64,000 nt of DNA from positions 186,001 through 250,000 of the forward strand of contig NZ_PPPU01000006.1 in NCBI RefSeq assembly GCF_006483455.1. The letters are read 5' to 3'. The translations under genes and the position numbers were made by a program. The notes below the pieces were generated by a model. It did not search any database. It was not told where the DNA came from and was given only the letters and a program-made list of their open reading frames with translations. The DNA comes from Methylomonas koyamae. Lineage in GTDB: Bacteria > Pseudomonadota > Gammaproteobacteria > Methylococcales > Methylomonadaceae. Positions within the stretch are counted from its first letter, which is position 1. Every line of letters starts with the position of its first letter. This document shows, piece by piece, positions 37,941 through 46,814 of the stretch.

Positions 37941-38196
37941 TGTGTCGCTGTCGCGACGGGTTTGTTTTTATGTCGGGTCTCGGCCCGACAGCCGAGATAC
38001 TTTCTTTTGCGTGGCCAAAAGAAAGTATCCAAAGAAAAGGCCACCCCGATGCCGCTTTAATCCTGCGCTCCGAAGGGTTTGAGCGGGGTTTTCGGAAGGG
38101 CTGTCCTAGCCCTCCGAAAACGCGATGCATCCCTGCATCAGCCCCTACGGGCTGATCCGCCCAAACCCTCCGGTGCTCGGCGCGGCATAAGGGGAT
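37941..38196 (+). repeat. Inverted repeat, left copy (flanks NACHT gene)
   Basis: About 256 bases that reappear inverted at 40372-40671. The core 38061-38196 (136 bases) matches the other copy in equal length with only a few differences. Outer parts match in patches (a GTGTCGCT-TCGCGACGG stretch, a hairpin, GATACTTT). Short palindromes inside: GCCCCTACGGGCTGA type and a TACTTTCTTTTG/CAAAAGAAAGTA stem. No coding content. Confidence 0.85.
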
Positions 38197-38337
38197 TAAC
38201 CTCGTCGCGGTAGTGCGGTATTGTATTGGGCAAAAAGTTAAGTTGATGCGTAGGTCGGACAAATTTGTCCGCGTTTTCTATTAATTTTGCTTGGGCACTA
38301 CATCGTGCTCACTCTAGCGGGCTGAAGATATTTAATT

Positions 38338-40125
38338 ATGCTTGAAGACTTAGTAAAAAAGGCAGCGGGCGGTCTAGACGGAGTCGCTAAAGAACTTGTG
38401 AAAGCTGCCAGCGCAAAGATACAGAATAAGATTCAACAAGCATTTGCCCTTCAAAAACTGGAGGCTTTAAAGAATAAAATTGACCAAATTGGAAAGGTTA
38501 AAACTTTTCTTAATCCTGAATCAATAGTCGAGTTAAACGACATATATTACGAGAAAGCGATAGCCTTCTCTGATTTTTCCGAAAAACCAATAAGTTCTTT
38601 CCCAGAAAGACACGTACTGGTTGAAGGCGGGCCTGGGCAGGGTAAATCATTATTCTTAAGATATATGTGCATCAAAGAGGCTAAGGGTAGTCGTTATATA
38701 CCAATATTTATAGAGTTAAGGTATTTAAAGTACAAGAAGACATTAAAAGACGAGATCATGGAGGCAGTTTGTGATTTTGGAATTCAGCTAGACAATGATG
38801 TTTTTGATTACCTGGCAAAATCAAAAAAAATCATGTTTATATTGGATGGGTTTGATGAAATACCAGGCGCTTATAGAAATAAGGCTGCAAGAGATCTTGA
38901 AAATATAGCTCGTGCTTATCCTGATTTAAAAATAATTGTTTCTTCTAGGCCTGATTCCGGGATGGGGGCATCATTTCATTTTGCAAAATATAAAATAAAT
39001 TATCTTACGCCAAAGCAGCAGATTGCTTTTATAAAGCACATTTACAAACAAAATGGTCTGGCGCGAAATGTAATAAGAACGCTTAAAGAGAGTAAGTTTT
39101 TATCAGAAGTAACAAATACCCCTTTGTTACTAAATTTGTATGCAATCACATATAACGCGAGGCAGTTTAATCCGGATAGCTTATCTGAGTTCTACAGCAT
39201 CATATTTCCTACAATGCTATATAGACACGACAGGTTAAAGTTAGGGTATGAACGAGAAAGAAAATCAGAGTTGACTGACTCACAAATGCAAAGGGTTTTT
39301 GAAGTACTAAGTTTTATCTCTCTAAACGATAATCATACGAGCTTTGGAATATCGTTATTCAGGGAATATCTCGCAAAATCCGCGTCAGTTACCAGAATAA
39401 ATGAGAATATTGAAGATAGGCTAATTGATGATTTTACGACAATAACCGCGCTTGTTGTACCTGATGGGTTTGAGAGTTTTTCCTATGCTCACAAAAGCAT
39501 TCAGGAATACTTTGCAGCGACATTTATATCAAAGCAAAGCGAAGAAAAAAAGATTGAATTTTACCAGGCTATAATAAATGATATAAATAAGTTTAGAAAG
39601 TGGCAAAATACTTTGGCTTTTCTGGAAACCATTGATGAAATCAGCTACGTTAAGAATTTCTCTGTTCCGGCAAAAAAGAAAGCTCTTTGCATGGATCAAT
39701 CCAATAAAATTAAAATGGACTATTCATCAGTGCGCGATTTATTGGGTGGCAATTCTATGATAGCGATAGATGATAATGGAGAAATTTTAAGGGAGTATTG
39801 GGATGATACTTTGTATTCTGCAATCCATAAAGGTTATTCGTTGTTTTTAAGGGGGCAGGTCATAAGCTTCCTAAAAACAAAAAGCAGGGAGATTGCTGAA
39901 TATATTAGTTATTGTGATATTAATGATTACAAGGAGTATCAAAAAAGCCCTGGTCAGTATGTGATAAAAATAGATGTTGTTATTAGAAGGTGTAACCTGC
40001 AAAAATTATTATCCGATATTATCTCGTCAAGGCTTGAAGAAACTGAATTTAGGCAGGAGATTATTCACTTCGAGAGGAATGCAGTCGCAGCAGACAATAT
40101 AATCAAAGAGATTTTTGATTTGTAG
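38338..40125 (+). CDS. NACHT-domain NTPase, probable anti-phage protein (bNACHT-like)
   Basis: 595 residues, AT-rich and so unlike its GC-rich neighbours. N-terminal helical part (about 1-85), then a STAND-type P-loop NTPase: Walker A GGPGQGKS at 97-104, Walker B FILDGFDEI at about 167-175, sensor region VSSRPDSG, then winged-helix-like helices. The C-terminal 150 residues (from about 445) carry no leucine-rich or TPR repeats, as in bacterial NACHT proteins with a short C-terminal domain. Family members protect against phage. It is a lone gene between inverted repeats; the effector activity is not identified. Confidence 0.8.
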   Translation: MLEDLVKKAAGGLDGVAKELVKAASAKIQNKIQQAFALQKLEALKNKIDQIGKVKTFLNPESIVELNDIYYEKAIAFSDFSEKPISSFPERHVLVEGGPGQGKSLFLRYMCIKEAKGSRYIPIFIELRYLKYKKTLKDEIMEAVCDFGIQLDNDVFDYLAKSKKIMFILDGFDEIPGAYRNKAARDLENIARAYPDLKIIVSSRPDSGMGASFHFAKYKINYLTPKQQIAFIKHIYKQNGLARNVIRTLKESKFLSEVTNTPLLLNLYAITYNARQFNPDSLSEFYSIIFPTMLYRHDRLKLGYERERKSELTDSQMQRVFEVLSFISLNDNHTSFGISLFREYLAKSASVTRINENIEDRLIDDFTTITALVVPDGFESFSYAHKSIQEYFAATFISKQSEEKKIEFYQAIINDINKFRKWQNTLAFLETIDEISYVKNFSVPAKKKALCMDQSNKIKMDYSSVRDLLGGNSMIAIDDNGEILREYWDDTLYSAIHKGYSLFLRGQVISFLKTKSREIAEYISYCDINDYKEYQKSPGQYVIKIDVVIRRCNLQKLLSDIISSRLEETEFRQEIIHFERNAVAADNIIKEIFDL

Positions 40126-40371
40126 CATTAATCAAATGAAATGGAATCATGCTAATGGTATTTCAGGATTGAATAATAGTTAGTGTTCCTTGCTGTTATT
40201 GAGCCCTAGAAACTTCTGTCGGCATATTTTTATTGTTCCCACGTTTCTTGTTGGAACAAGTTGGGGAGACGCTACCGCATCTCGATCCGCGAAGAGGTAG
40301 AAGTTGCATTCCAACGCTGGAGCATCGGAACGATAAGAAACAAAACGGCTTTAAATTTGGGAGCGGTTTTT

Positions 40372-40671
40372 ATCCCCTTATGCCGCGCCGAGCACCGGAG
40401 GGTTTGGGCGAGTCAGCCCGTCAGGGGCGATGCAGGGATGCATCGCGTTTTCGGAGGGCTAGGACAGCCCTTCCGAAAACCCCGCTCAAACCCTCCGGAG
40501 CGCAGGATATAAGCGCATGGGGGTGTCGTTTCTTTTGGATACTCTTCTTTCGACTGCATGGATGCAGGAGGTAGAGCAATGCAGGAGCAATTGCCGAGGA
40601 CAAGCAAAGAAAAGTATCACGCCCGCCGGTGCGGGAACCGGCATTCAAAAATCCGTCGCGATAGCGACACA
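40372..40671 (-). repeat. Inverted repeat, right copy (flanks NACHT gene)
   Basis: Reverse-complement counterpart of 37941-38196. The core 40372-40507 aligns base for base in length with 38061-38196. The outer part, out to 40671, is longer and more diverged. Together the copies frame a 2.7-kb block with the NACHT gene alone. The remaining gap 40126-40371 holds nothing recognisable. Confidence 0.85.
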
Positions 40672-40721
40672 AAACAAAAAATCAAACACCAACGCCACAG
40701 CAGCGTTGAATTCCAATCCCC

Positions 40722-41384
40722 TTAAGCCGCCGAACTCTTAACAATCCCCTGCCGGCTGGCGAGCAACGTCATTTCCGACATCGTTTTCACGCCCAACTTT
40801 TCTTTGATCGCGGTGCTGTGGTTGCAGACCGTCTTGTAACTCAAGCACAGTTTCTCCGCCGCTTCGCGGGTGCTGAGCCCGTTGGCCAGCAGGCAGAAGA
40901 TGTCGAACTCGCGCGGCGACAGCGATTTGATCTTGTACGACTCGTCCTGACCTACCGCCATGTTGACCGCCAATTGCTGGGCCAGGTCGGGGTCGATGTA
41001 GGTGTTGCCTTCGGAGATGGCGCAGACGGCGGTGACCAAGGTGTCCGGTTCGTTGTTCTTGGTGATGTAGCCCCTGGCGCCGGCTTTGATCGCACGGGTA
41101 ACGTAGACCAGTTCGTTGTGAATGCTGAAGACCAGTATCCGGCAAGCCGGGTGCCGGCTCAGCAGGCGCCGCACCGATTCCAGACCGCCCAGGCCGGGCA
41201 TCGATAAATCCATGACGACGACGTCCGGTGTGTGCCTGGAATAAATTTGGCAGGCGGTTTCGCCGCGGTCGGCTTCGTAGATTTCGCCGATGCGCTCGGA
41301 CAGCGACAGGTAGGTCTTGTAACCGGCTCGGACCACGGCGTGGTCGTCCACCAATAACACGCTGATTTTGTTTGCCACAGGCAA
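40722..41384 (-). CDS. mxaB: Methanol-oxidation response regulator MxaB (NarL/FixJ type)
   Basis: 220 residues. Receiver domain with DD at 13-14, phosphoacceptor Asp 59 (VVVMDLSMPGLGG) and the Lys of YITKNNEPD. C-terminal LuxR-type helix-turn-helix at about 154-200 (LSPREFDIFCLLANGLSTRE). Divergent from mxaF and directly upstream of it, where methylotrophs carry mxaB, a regulator required for mxaF expression. No histidine kinase partner is adjacent. Confidence 0.8.
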   Translation of the reverse strand: MPVANKISVLLVDDHAVVRAGYKTYLSLSERIGEIYEADRGETACQIYSRHTPDVVVMDLSMPGLGGLESVRRLLSRHPACRILVFSIHNELVYVTRAIKAGARGYITKNNEPDTLVTAVCAISEGNTYIDPDLAQQLAVNMAVGQDESYKIKSLSPREFDIFCLLANGLSTREAAEKLCLSYKTVCNHSTAIKEKLGVKTMSEMTLLASRQGIVKSSAA

Positions 41385-41846
41385 TACTTCCTCTTTCGCG
41401 GATTGCTAATTCGTTTCCGACCGCTTCTATGCTCGCGGCCGCGGCCATCATGCCGCTTTTTGAAGCACGAAACCATGGGAGCTTTTCCTGTTTGCAGTTG
41501 GTTGGCGATGGGAAAGATTCCGCTGCTTTTCACGCGATTTTCCCGTGCTTTTCGTGGATTATTCCGTAACGCCGGGCCGGGCGGTTTCTTTACCATTTCT
41601 CGTCAGCATGGCCCGGTAGGTCTAAGTCAATGATGTGTGCGAATTGATCGAGACTGCTGATCTGAAAAAGTCAGGAGATTGCCGTACTGCGGCGTCTCGC
41701 GTTAACGGATAAACGCCAAAATCAAAGCACATCTTGCTATTGATTTTGCCCGGATACGCCCGTCGCGTATCCGCTTTTAACGGAAGGCTCCCCTAACCAA
41801 CCGATTTGCCGGGCCATGCACTCTAATAAACAACATAGGAGGATTC
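41385..41846 (+). promoter_or_regulatory. mxaB-mxaF divergent control region
   Basis: 462 bases between two divergent genes with no gene of its own. A strong ribosome site AGGAGG (41837-41842) precedes the mxaF ATG. A perfect hairpin lies at 41751-41773. The promoter of such a highly expressed operon must be here, but no clear -35/-10 pair could be fixed by eye. Confidence 0.55.
41751..41773 (+). promoter_or_regulatory. Perfect 9-bp hairpin upstream of mxaF
   Basis: CGGATACGC and GCGTATCCG with a 5-base loop, followed by CTTTTAA, about 75 bases before the mxaF start. It could be an operator, a leader RNA stem that stabilises the mRNA, or a weak attenuator. Which one is not shown by the sequence. 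Confidence 0.6.
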
Positions 41847-43655
41847 ATGCAAATTTCACGGTTTGCCAAGAACGTGGCGACATCGGCCGTTTTGACCGGA
41901 GCAGCGTTGAGCGTGCCGCAATCGGCGCAAGCGAATAAAGAGCTGGAGCAACTTTCCAAACAAAACACCAATTGGGTGATGCAGACCAAGGATTACGGCT
42001 CCACCCATTTCAGCGAGATGATCGACATCAACGCCAACAACGTCAAGAACCTGAAAGTGGCATGGTCTTTCTCGACCGGCGTACTGAACGGCCACGAAGG
42101 CGGGCCGCTGGTGGTAGACGGCATCATGTACGTACACACCCCGTATCCGAACAACGTGTTCGCGATCGATTTGAACGAGCCGGACAAGATCCTGTGGCAG
42201 TTCAAACCCAAACAAAACCCGGCGGCCCGCGCGGTGGCCTGCTGCGACGTGGTCAACCGCGGTCTGGCCTATGCGCCGGCCGGTAAGGATTATCCGGCCA
42301 CGATTTTCTTGAACCAGTTGGACGGTCACGTCGTAGCTTTGAACGCCAAGACCGGCGAGCTGCGCTGGAAAATGGAAAACTCCGACATCGCCATGGGTTC
42401 GACCTTGACCGTGGCGCCGTTCGTGGCCAAGGATAAAGTCATCGTCGGCTCCTCCGGCGCCGAGCTCGGCGTGCGCGGTTACGCCACCGCGTTCAATATC
42501 AAAGACGGCAAGCAAGAGTGGCGGGTTTACGCCACCGGTCCCGACGAAGACATCAAGTTGTCGAAAGACTTCAATAAAGCCAATCCGCATTACGGCCAGT
42601 TCGGTCTGGGCCTGAAAACCTGGGAAGGCGACGCCTGGAAAATCGGCGGCGGCACCAACTGGGGTTGGTATGCTTACGACACTGAGTTAGAAATGTTGTA
42701 CTACGGCTCCGGTAACCCGGCACCGTGGAACGAAACCATGCGTCCCGGCGACAACAAATGGACCATGACCATTTGGGGCCGCGACATCAACAGCGGCGAA
42801 GCCAAATTTGGCTACCAAAAAACCCCGCACGACGAGTGGGACTACGCCGGCGTCAACTACATGGGCTTGTCCGAGCAAGTGGTGGACGGCAAGAAACGCA
42901 AGCTGCTGACTCACCCGGACCGTAACGGTATCGTTTACACCCTGGACCGGGAAAACGGCGATCTGATCAATGCCTTCAAGATCGACGACACTGTTAACTG
43001 GGTGAAAAAAGTCGATCTGAAAACCGGTCTGCCGGTGCGCGATCCGGAATATTCGACTCACATGGACCACCAAGCCACCGGCATCTGCCCGTCGGCGATG
43101 GGTTACCACAACCAGGGCATCGAGTCTTACGACCCGAACAAGCAACTGTTCTTCATGGGCGTGAACCACATCTGTATGGATTGGGAACCGTTCATGCTGC
43201 CTTACCGGGCCGGCCAATTCTTCGTCGGCGCGACTTTGAACATGTATCCGGGTCCTAAAGGCACCCTGGGCCAAGTCAAAGCCATGAACTCGGTCACCGG
43301 CAAAATGGAATGGGAAGTTCAGGAGAAATTCGCGGTCTGGGGCGGCACCATGGCCACCGCCGGCGACTTGGTGTTCTACGGCACTCTGGACGGCTACATC
43401 AAAGCCCGCCATTCCAAAACCGGCGAAGAGCTGTGGAAGTTCAAACTGCCTTCCGGCGTTATCGGCCACCCGATCACCTATAAACACAACAACAAACAGT
43501 ATGTTGCGATTTATTACGGTGTCGGCGGCTGGCCCGGCGTTGGCCTGGTATTCGACCTGGCCGACCCGACCGCCGGTCTCGGCGCGGTGGGTGCGTTCAA
43601 GGAATTGGCGCACTACACCCAAATGGGCGGCGGCGTGATGGTGTTCTCTTTATAA
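41847..43655 (+). CDS. mxaF: Methanol dehydrogenase large subunit, calcium/PQQ type
   Basis: 602 residues with a signal peptide ending near [11 protein letters not shown] quinoprotein propeller; oxidises methanol to formaldehyde in the periplasm as a tetramer with MxaI. Visible active-site features: vicinal Cys 132-133 (AVACCDV), calcium ligands near Glu 206 (SGAELG) and Asn 290 (GSGNPAPW), and catalytic Asp 332 in [12 protein letters not shown]. The residue two after the catalytic Asp is Ala, not the Asp that marks lanthanide-dependent XoxF, so this is MxaF. First gene of the mxa operon. Confidence 0.97.
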   Translation: MQISRFAKNVATSAVLTGAALSVPQSAQANKELEQLSKQNTNWVMQTKDYGSTHFSEMIDINANNVKNLKVAWSFSTGVLNGHEGGPLVVDGIMYVHTPYPNNVFAIDLNEPDKILWQFKPKQNPAARAVACCDVVNRGLAYAPAGKDYPATIFLNQLDGHVVALNAKTGELRWKMENSDIAMGSTLTVAPFVAKDKVIVGSSGAELGVRGYATAFNIKDGKQEWRVYATGPDEDIKLSKDFNKANPHYGQFGLGLKTWEGDAWKIGGGTNWGWYAYDTELEMLYYGSGNPAPWNETMRPGDNKWTMTIWGRDINSGEAKFGYQKTPHDEWDYAGVNYMGLSEQVVDGKKRKLLTHPDRNGIVYTLDRENGDLINAFKIDDTVNWVKKVDLKTGLPVRDPEYSTHMDHQATGICPSAMGYHNQGIESYDPNKQLFFMGVNHICMDWEPFMLPYRAGQFFVGATLNMYPGPKGTLGQVKAMNSVTGKMEWEVQEKFAVWGGTMATAGDLVFYGTLDGYIKARHSKTGEELWKFKLPSGVIGHPITYKHNNKQYVAIYYGVGGWPGVGLVFDLADPTAGLGAVGAFKELAHYTQMGGGVMVFSL

Positions 43656-43659
43656 CAAC

Positions 43660-43736
43660 GTAGGTCGGGTTAGCGATAGCGTAACCCGACATTGATGGCC
43701 AATTGTTGGGTTACGGCTTTGCCTAACCCAACCTAC
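43660..43736. repeat. Double-hairpin repeat between mxaF and mxaJ
   Basis: Two stems, GTCGGGTTA/TAACCCGAC (43664-43672/43682-43690) and GTTGGGTTA/TAACCCAAC (43705-43713/43724-43732), enclosed by an outer GTAGG/CCTAC pair. The unit is a REP-like GTAGG-CGGGTTAGCG repeat. A relative lies at 54775-54802. It may protect the mxaF message from 3' decay and so raise MxaF over the downstream products. Confidence 0.75.
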
Positions 43737-43757
43737 AAATTTATTTAAAGAACATCC

Positions 43758-44600
43758 ATGAAAACAACGACACGTATTTTTACCGCATTGGCTTTGGGCC
43801 TGGGTTTTGCCACGGCCCAAGCCGAGCAACCGGCGTTGAAAGTCTGCACCGCCGAAAACGAAATGCCTTATGCCAACCAAGCCGGCGAGGGCTTCGAGAA
43901 CAAGCTGGCGCACTACGTAGCCGAGCAAATGGGCCGCAAGCTGAAAACGGTGACCTGGACCGACCCGCGTTACTTCATCCGCGACTACCTGGACAAGGGC
44001 TTGTGCGATGTGGTGATGGGTGTCGATGCCGGCGATCCGCGCCTGCTGACCACGGCGCCGTATTACCGCTCCGGTTACGTCTTTATCAGCCGCGAGCAGG
44101 ATGCGCTGGATCTGCAGAACTGGGACAGTCCGGCCTTGAAACAAGCCAAACGCATCGCTTTCGCGCCGGGTACCCCAGCCGAGACCATGTTGCGGACCAT
44201 CGGCCGTTACAACGACATGTTCAATTACCAACAAGAATTGGCCGGCTTCAAGTCCAAGCGTAACCAGTACGTCAAATACGACAACGACAAGCTGGTCAAC
44301 GAAGTCGCATCCGGCAAAGCCGAAATCGCGATTTTGTGGGGACCGGCGGCGGCGCGTTACGTGAAGGCTGTGGCGACACCACTGACGATGACGCTGATCC
44401 CGGATAACGCCAAGCGTGCCGACGGCGAAAAAGTCGGTCTGCACTACAGCACCGCGATCGGGGTGCGCAAAGGCGATACCGCATTGCTGGAGCAATTGAA
44501 CAAAATCGTGCGCGAGAAACAGGACGATATCGAGGAACTGCTGGAAGCGGAAGGTATTCCGCTGCTGGAGGAACCCGCTAGCGCCTTGTCCATGAACTAA
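43758..44600 (+). CDS. mxaJ: Methanol oxidation protein MxaJ
   Basis: 280 residues, signal peptide ending near ATAQAEQ. The body is a periplasmic solute-binding fold: LKVCTAENEMPYANQAGEGF at the N-terminus, then DVVMGVDAGDPRLLTTAPYY and SGKAEIAILWGPAAARYVK. MxaJ is needed for active methanol dehydrogenase, probably as an assembly chaperone, though its exact role is unsettled. Position directly after mxaF and before mxaG is the standard order. Confidence 0.92.
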   Translation: MKTTTRIFTALALGLGFATAQAEQPALKVCTAENEMPYANQAGEGFENKLAHYVAEQMGRKLKTVTWTDPRYFIRDYLDKGLCDVVMGVDAGDPRLLTTAPYYRSGYVFISREQDALDLQNWDSPALKQAKRIAFAPGTPAETMLRTIGRYNDMFNYQQELAGFKSKRNQYVKYDNDKLVNEVASGKAEIAILWGPAAARYVKAVATPLTMTLIPDNAKRADGEKVGLHYSTAIGVRKGDTALLEQLNKIVREKQDDIEELLEAEGIPLLEEPASALSMN

Positions 44601-44613
44601 CAGGAATCATTTA

Positions 44614-45090
44614 ATGAAATTGAAGACATTTTTCAACGGCGTAGCGCTGACTCTGTCGCTGGCAACGGTGTCCGCCGTTCAGGCCGACATCACCTTGCGC
44701 CATGCCTTGACCGGCGAAGCGCTGGATTTGAGTTTCGCCAAGAAAGGCGGCAATACCGACAAATTCAAGCAATTCATGCAGACCGGCAAAAACCCGTACA
44801 ACGGCGACGCCGAAGCCGCCAAGAAGGGCGAGAGTCTGTACATGACCGGTTGCTCCGGCTGCCACGGCCACGAAGCCGAAGGCAAACTGGGTCCCGGTCT
44901 GGCCGACGACTACTGGACCTATCCACGCGGTCTGACCGACCAGGGCTTGTTCGAAATCCTGTTCGGCGGCGCCAACGGCATGATGGGCCCGCAATACGTC
45001 AACTTCAGCACCGACGACATGCTGCACATCATGGCGTTCTTGCGCAGCATTTATAAGGGCGATCCGAAGAAGGCGGAGTGGTTGAAATAA
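44614..45090 (+). CDS. mxaG: Cytochrome cL, electron acceptor of methanol dehydrogenase
   Basis: 158 residues, signal peptide ending near SAVQAD. One haem-binding CSGCH at residues 80-84 in a class I cytochrome c fold, with a candidate axial Met in NGMMGPQY. It accepts electrons from PQQ of MxaFI in the periplasm and passes them to a terminal oxidase. 13 bases after mxaJ. Confidence 0.93.
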   Translation: MKLKTFFNGVALTLSLATVSAVQADITLRHALTGEALDLSFAKKGGNTDKFKQFMQTGKNPYNGDAEAAKKGESLYMTGCSGCHGHEAEGKLGPGLADDYWTYPRGLTDQGLFEILFGGANGMMGPQYVNFSTDDMLHIMAFLRSIYKGDPKKAEWLK

Positions 45091-45093
45091 ACA

Positions 45094-45207
45094 CCCTCAC
45101 CCCCGGCCCCTCTCCCAGAGGGAGAGGGGAGATAACCCCTAACCGCTTAAATCGCAACAGGCCAAAAAAAGCCCTCTCTCCCATTGGGAGAGGGGTTGGG
45201 GTGAGGG
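45094..45207. repeat. REP-like repeats between mxaG and mxaI
   Basis: Two inverted units: CCCTCACCC...CCTCTCCC-AGA-GGGAGAGG near 45094-45130 and CTCTCCC-ATT-GGGAGAG...GGGTGAGGG near 45171-45207. They form two local hairpins and, together, a larger one. Same sequence family as the repeat at 23284-23304. Placed inside an operon, they may adjust transcript stability. Confidence 0.75.
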
Positions 45208-45235
45208 ATATTAATTGATTTATCAGGAGATCAAC

Positions 45236-45517
45236 ATGAACAAATTAGTACTGTTAGGTGTGGTATTGCTGGCCCTGGGGCTGTCCGGCACGGCGAAAGC
45301 CTACGACGGCACCAAATGCAAAGAAGCCGGCAACTGCTGGGAACCGAAGCCTGGCTATCCGGCGCAAGTGGCCGGCAGCAAATACGATCCGAAACACGAT
45401 CCGAACGAATTGAACAAACAAGCGCAGTCGATCAAGGAAATGGAAGCGCGTAACGCCAAACGCACCGAAGTTCTGGCGAAAACCGGCAAGTTCGTTTACG
45501 ACGTGGAAGACAAATAA
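45236..45517 (+). CDS. mxaI: Methanol dehydrogenase small subunit
   Basis: 93 residues from ATG 45236, with CAGGAG close upstream; a longer frame from 45215 lacks the site. Signal peptide ends near GTAKAYDG. The mature protein (YDGTKCKEAGNCWEPKPGYP) is the lysine-rich small subunit that wraps MxaF. Two cysteines (KCKEAGNCW) form the family's disulfide. Its presence confirms a two-subunit MxaFI enzyme rather than XoxF alone. Confidence 0.95.
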   Translation: MNKLVLLGVVLLALGLSGTAKAYDGTKCKEAGNCWEPKPGYPAQVAGSKYDPKHDPNELNKQAQSIKEMEARNAKRTEVLAKTGKFVYDVEDK

Positions 45518-45637
45518 CCCGGACCAGGCTTTACCGAACCCTTAGGAAGCCGCCAGGGAAGGCGGGGCCTAATTTCCGCGATTGCCGATCATAAACCTGT
45601 TATTCGGTCCGGGATGAGCGTGTCGATGAGGCGTAGG

Positions 45638-45683
45638 CCGGAATAAGCCGATAGGCGTTTCCGGCGTTTTCAGCTTATTCCGG
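45638..45683. repeat. REP-like palindrome between mxaI and mxaR
   Basis: An 11-bp perfect stem CCGGAATAAGC/GCTTATTCCGG (45638-45648/45673-45683) with a loop that contains a smaller GCGTTTCCGGCG segment. The remainder of 45518-45784 shows no gene. It may separate the highly expressed mxaFJGI part from the maturation genes. Confidence 0.7.
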
Positions 45684-45784
45684 TCTATCTCCCCAAGCGT
45701 TCTCGGCAACGGACTGTGCGGTAAACGCATCCCAACAGGATAAAACCACTCTGCTCCGGCAAAGTAATGCGCCGGGGCTTTTTT

Positions 45785-46810
45785 ATGACTATGAATTCAG
45801 AACATCAACTCAGCGACGGGTGCGAACAGGCCCTGAATTTCGAACGGGATATCAACCGCATCGTGATCGGCCAGCAGGCCGCGGTGCGCAACCTGACCAT
45901 CGCGGTGTTCGCCCGCGGCCACGTGTTATTGGAAGGCCAGGTCGGCGTCGGCAAGACCACCTTGCTGCGTACCGTCGCTCAGGGCTTGGGCGGCCGTTAC
46001 CAACGCATCGAAGGCACGATCGATCTGATGCCGTCGGATTTGGTGTATTACACCTACCTGGACCAGGACGGCCGGCCGCGGGTCGATCCGGGGCCGCTGC
46101 TGAAACAGGGCGAGGAACTGGCGGTATTTTTCTTCAACGAAATCAACCGCGCCCGGCCGCAAGTGCATTCGCTGCTGCTGCGGGTGATGGCCGAGCGCGC
46201 CGTCGGCGCCTTCAACCGCGAATACCGGATGCCGCACATGCTGGTATTCGCCGACCGCAACCGGGTCGAACGCGAGGAGACCTTCGAATTGCCGGCCGCC
46301 GCCCGCGACCGTTTTCTGATGGAAATCAACATCGCCGCGCCCGATGACGACGCGGTACTGGATCAGTTGATGTTCGACCCGCGTTTCCACGATGTCGATG
46401 CCTTGATCGAGGCAATGCCGGCGTCGGCGATCGGTTATCAAAACCTGAACGCGCTGGGCGCAGCGATTCAACAGCGGGTGCAGGCCGCGCCGGCCCTGCA
46501 CAAATATGCGCTGGAGCTGTGGCAGGCGACTGCCAAGCCGCAGGCTTACGGCATTAGCGTCAGCGACGTCGACATCGGCCAATTGCTGCAATCCGGCGCC
46601 AGCCCGCGCGGCATGAGCTATCTGATTCGTGCGGCCAAGGTCAGGGCCTGGCTGGAAGGCCGCGACAGCTTGTGGCCGGAGGACTTGCAGGCCGTGTATG
46701 CGCCGACCATGAGCCATCGCCTGTTTTTAAACCCCATTTACGCCTATCGCCGGGAGGTCTTGCTTCCGGAACTGGTCAACCAAATCTTGCAGCGCATCGC
46801 CGCACCCTAA
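45785..46810 (+). CDS. mxaR: MoxR-type AAA+ ATPase MxaR
   Basis: 341 residues from ATG 45785 (ATG 45791 also possible). MoxR-family ATPase: Walker A GQVGVGKTT near 51-59, Walker B with FFFNEINRARPQ, and the sensor-region LVFADRNRVE. Founding family of MoxR chaperone-like ATPases that work with von Willebrand factor proteins. It is thought to drive maturation, including calcium insertion, of methanol dehydrogenase together with MxaS, C, L. Confidence 0.9.
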   Translation: MTMNSEHQLSDGCEQALNFERDINRIVIGQQAAVRNLTIAVFARGHVLLEGQVGVGKTTLLRTVAQGLGGRYQRIEGTIDLMPSDLVYYTYLDQDGRPRVDPGPLLKQGEELAVFFFNEINRARPQVHSLLLRVMAERAVGAFNREYRMPHMLVFADRNRVEREETFELPAAARDRFLMEINIAAPDDDAVLDQLMFDPRFHDVDALIEAMPASAIGYQNLNALGAAIQQRVQAAPALHKYALELWQATAKPQAYGISVSDVDIGQLLQSGASPRGMSYLIRAAKVRAWLEGRDSLWPEDLQAVYAPTMSHRLFLNPIYAYRREVLLPELVNQILQRIAAP

Positions 46811-46814
46811 ACTT

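Noticed and set aside
40233-40574. Short plus-strand frames near the right repeat
   Set aside because: They fall within the inverted repeat and are matched by similar frames in the other copy; no coding content.
41847-43655. Lanthanide-dependent XoxF
   Set aside because: Ala rather than Asp two residues after the catalytic Asp, and the presence of mxaI and the full maturation set, point to calcium-type MxaF.
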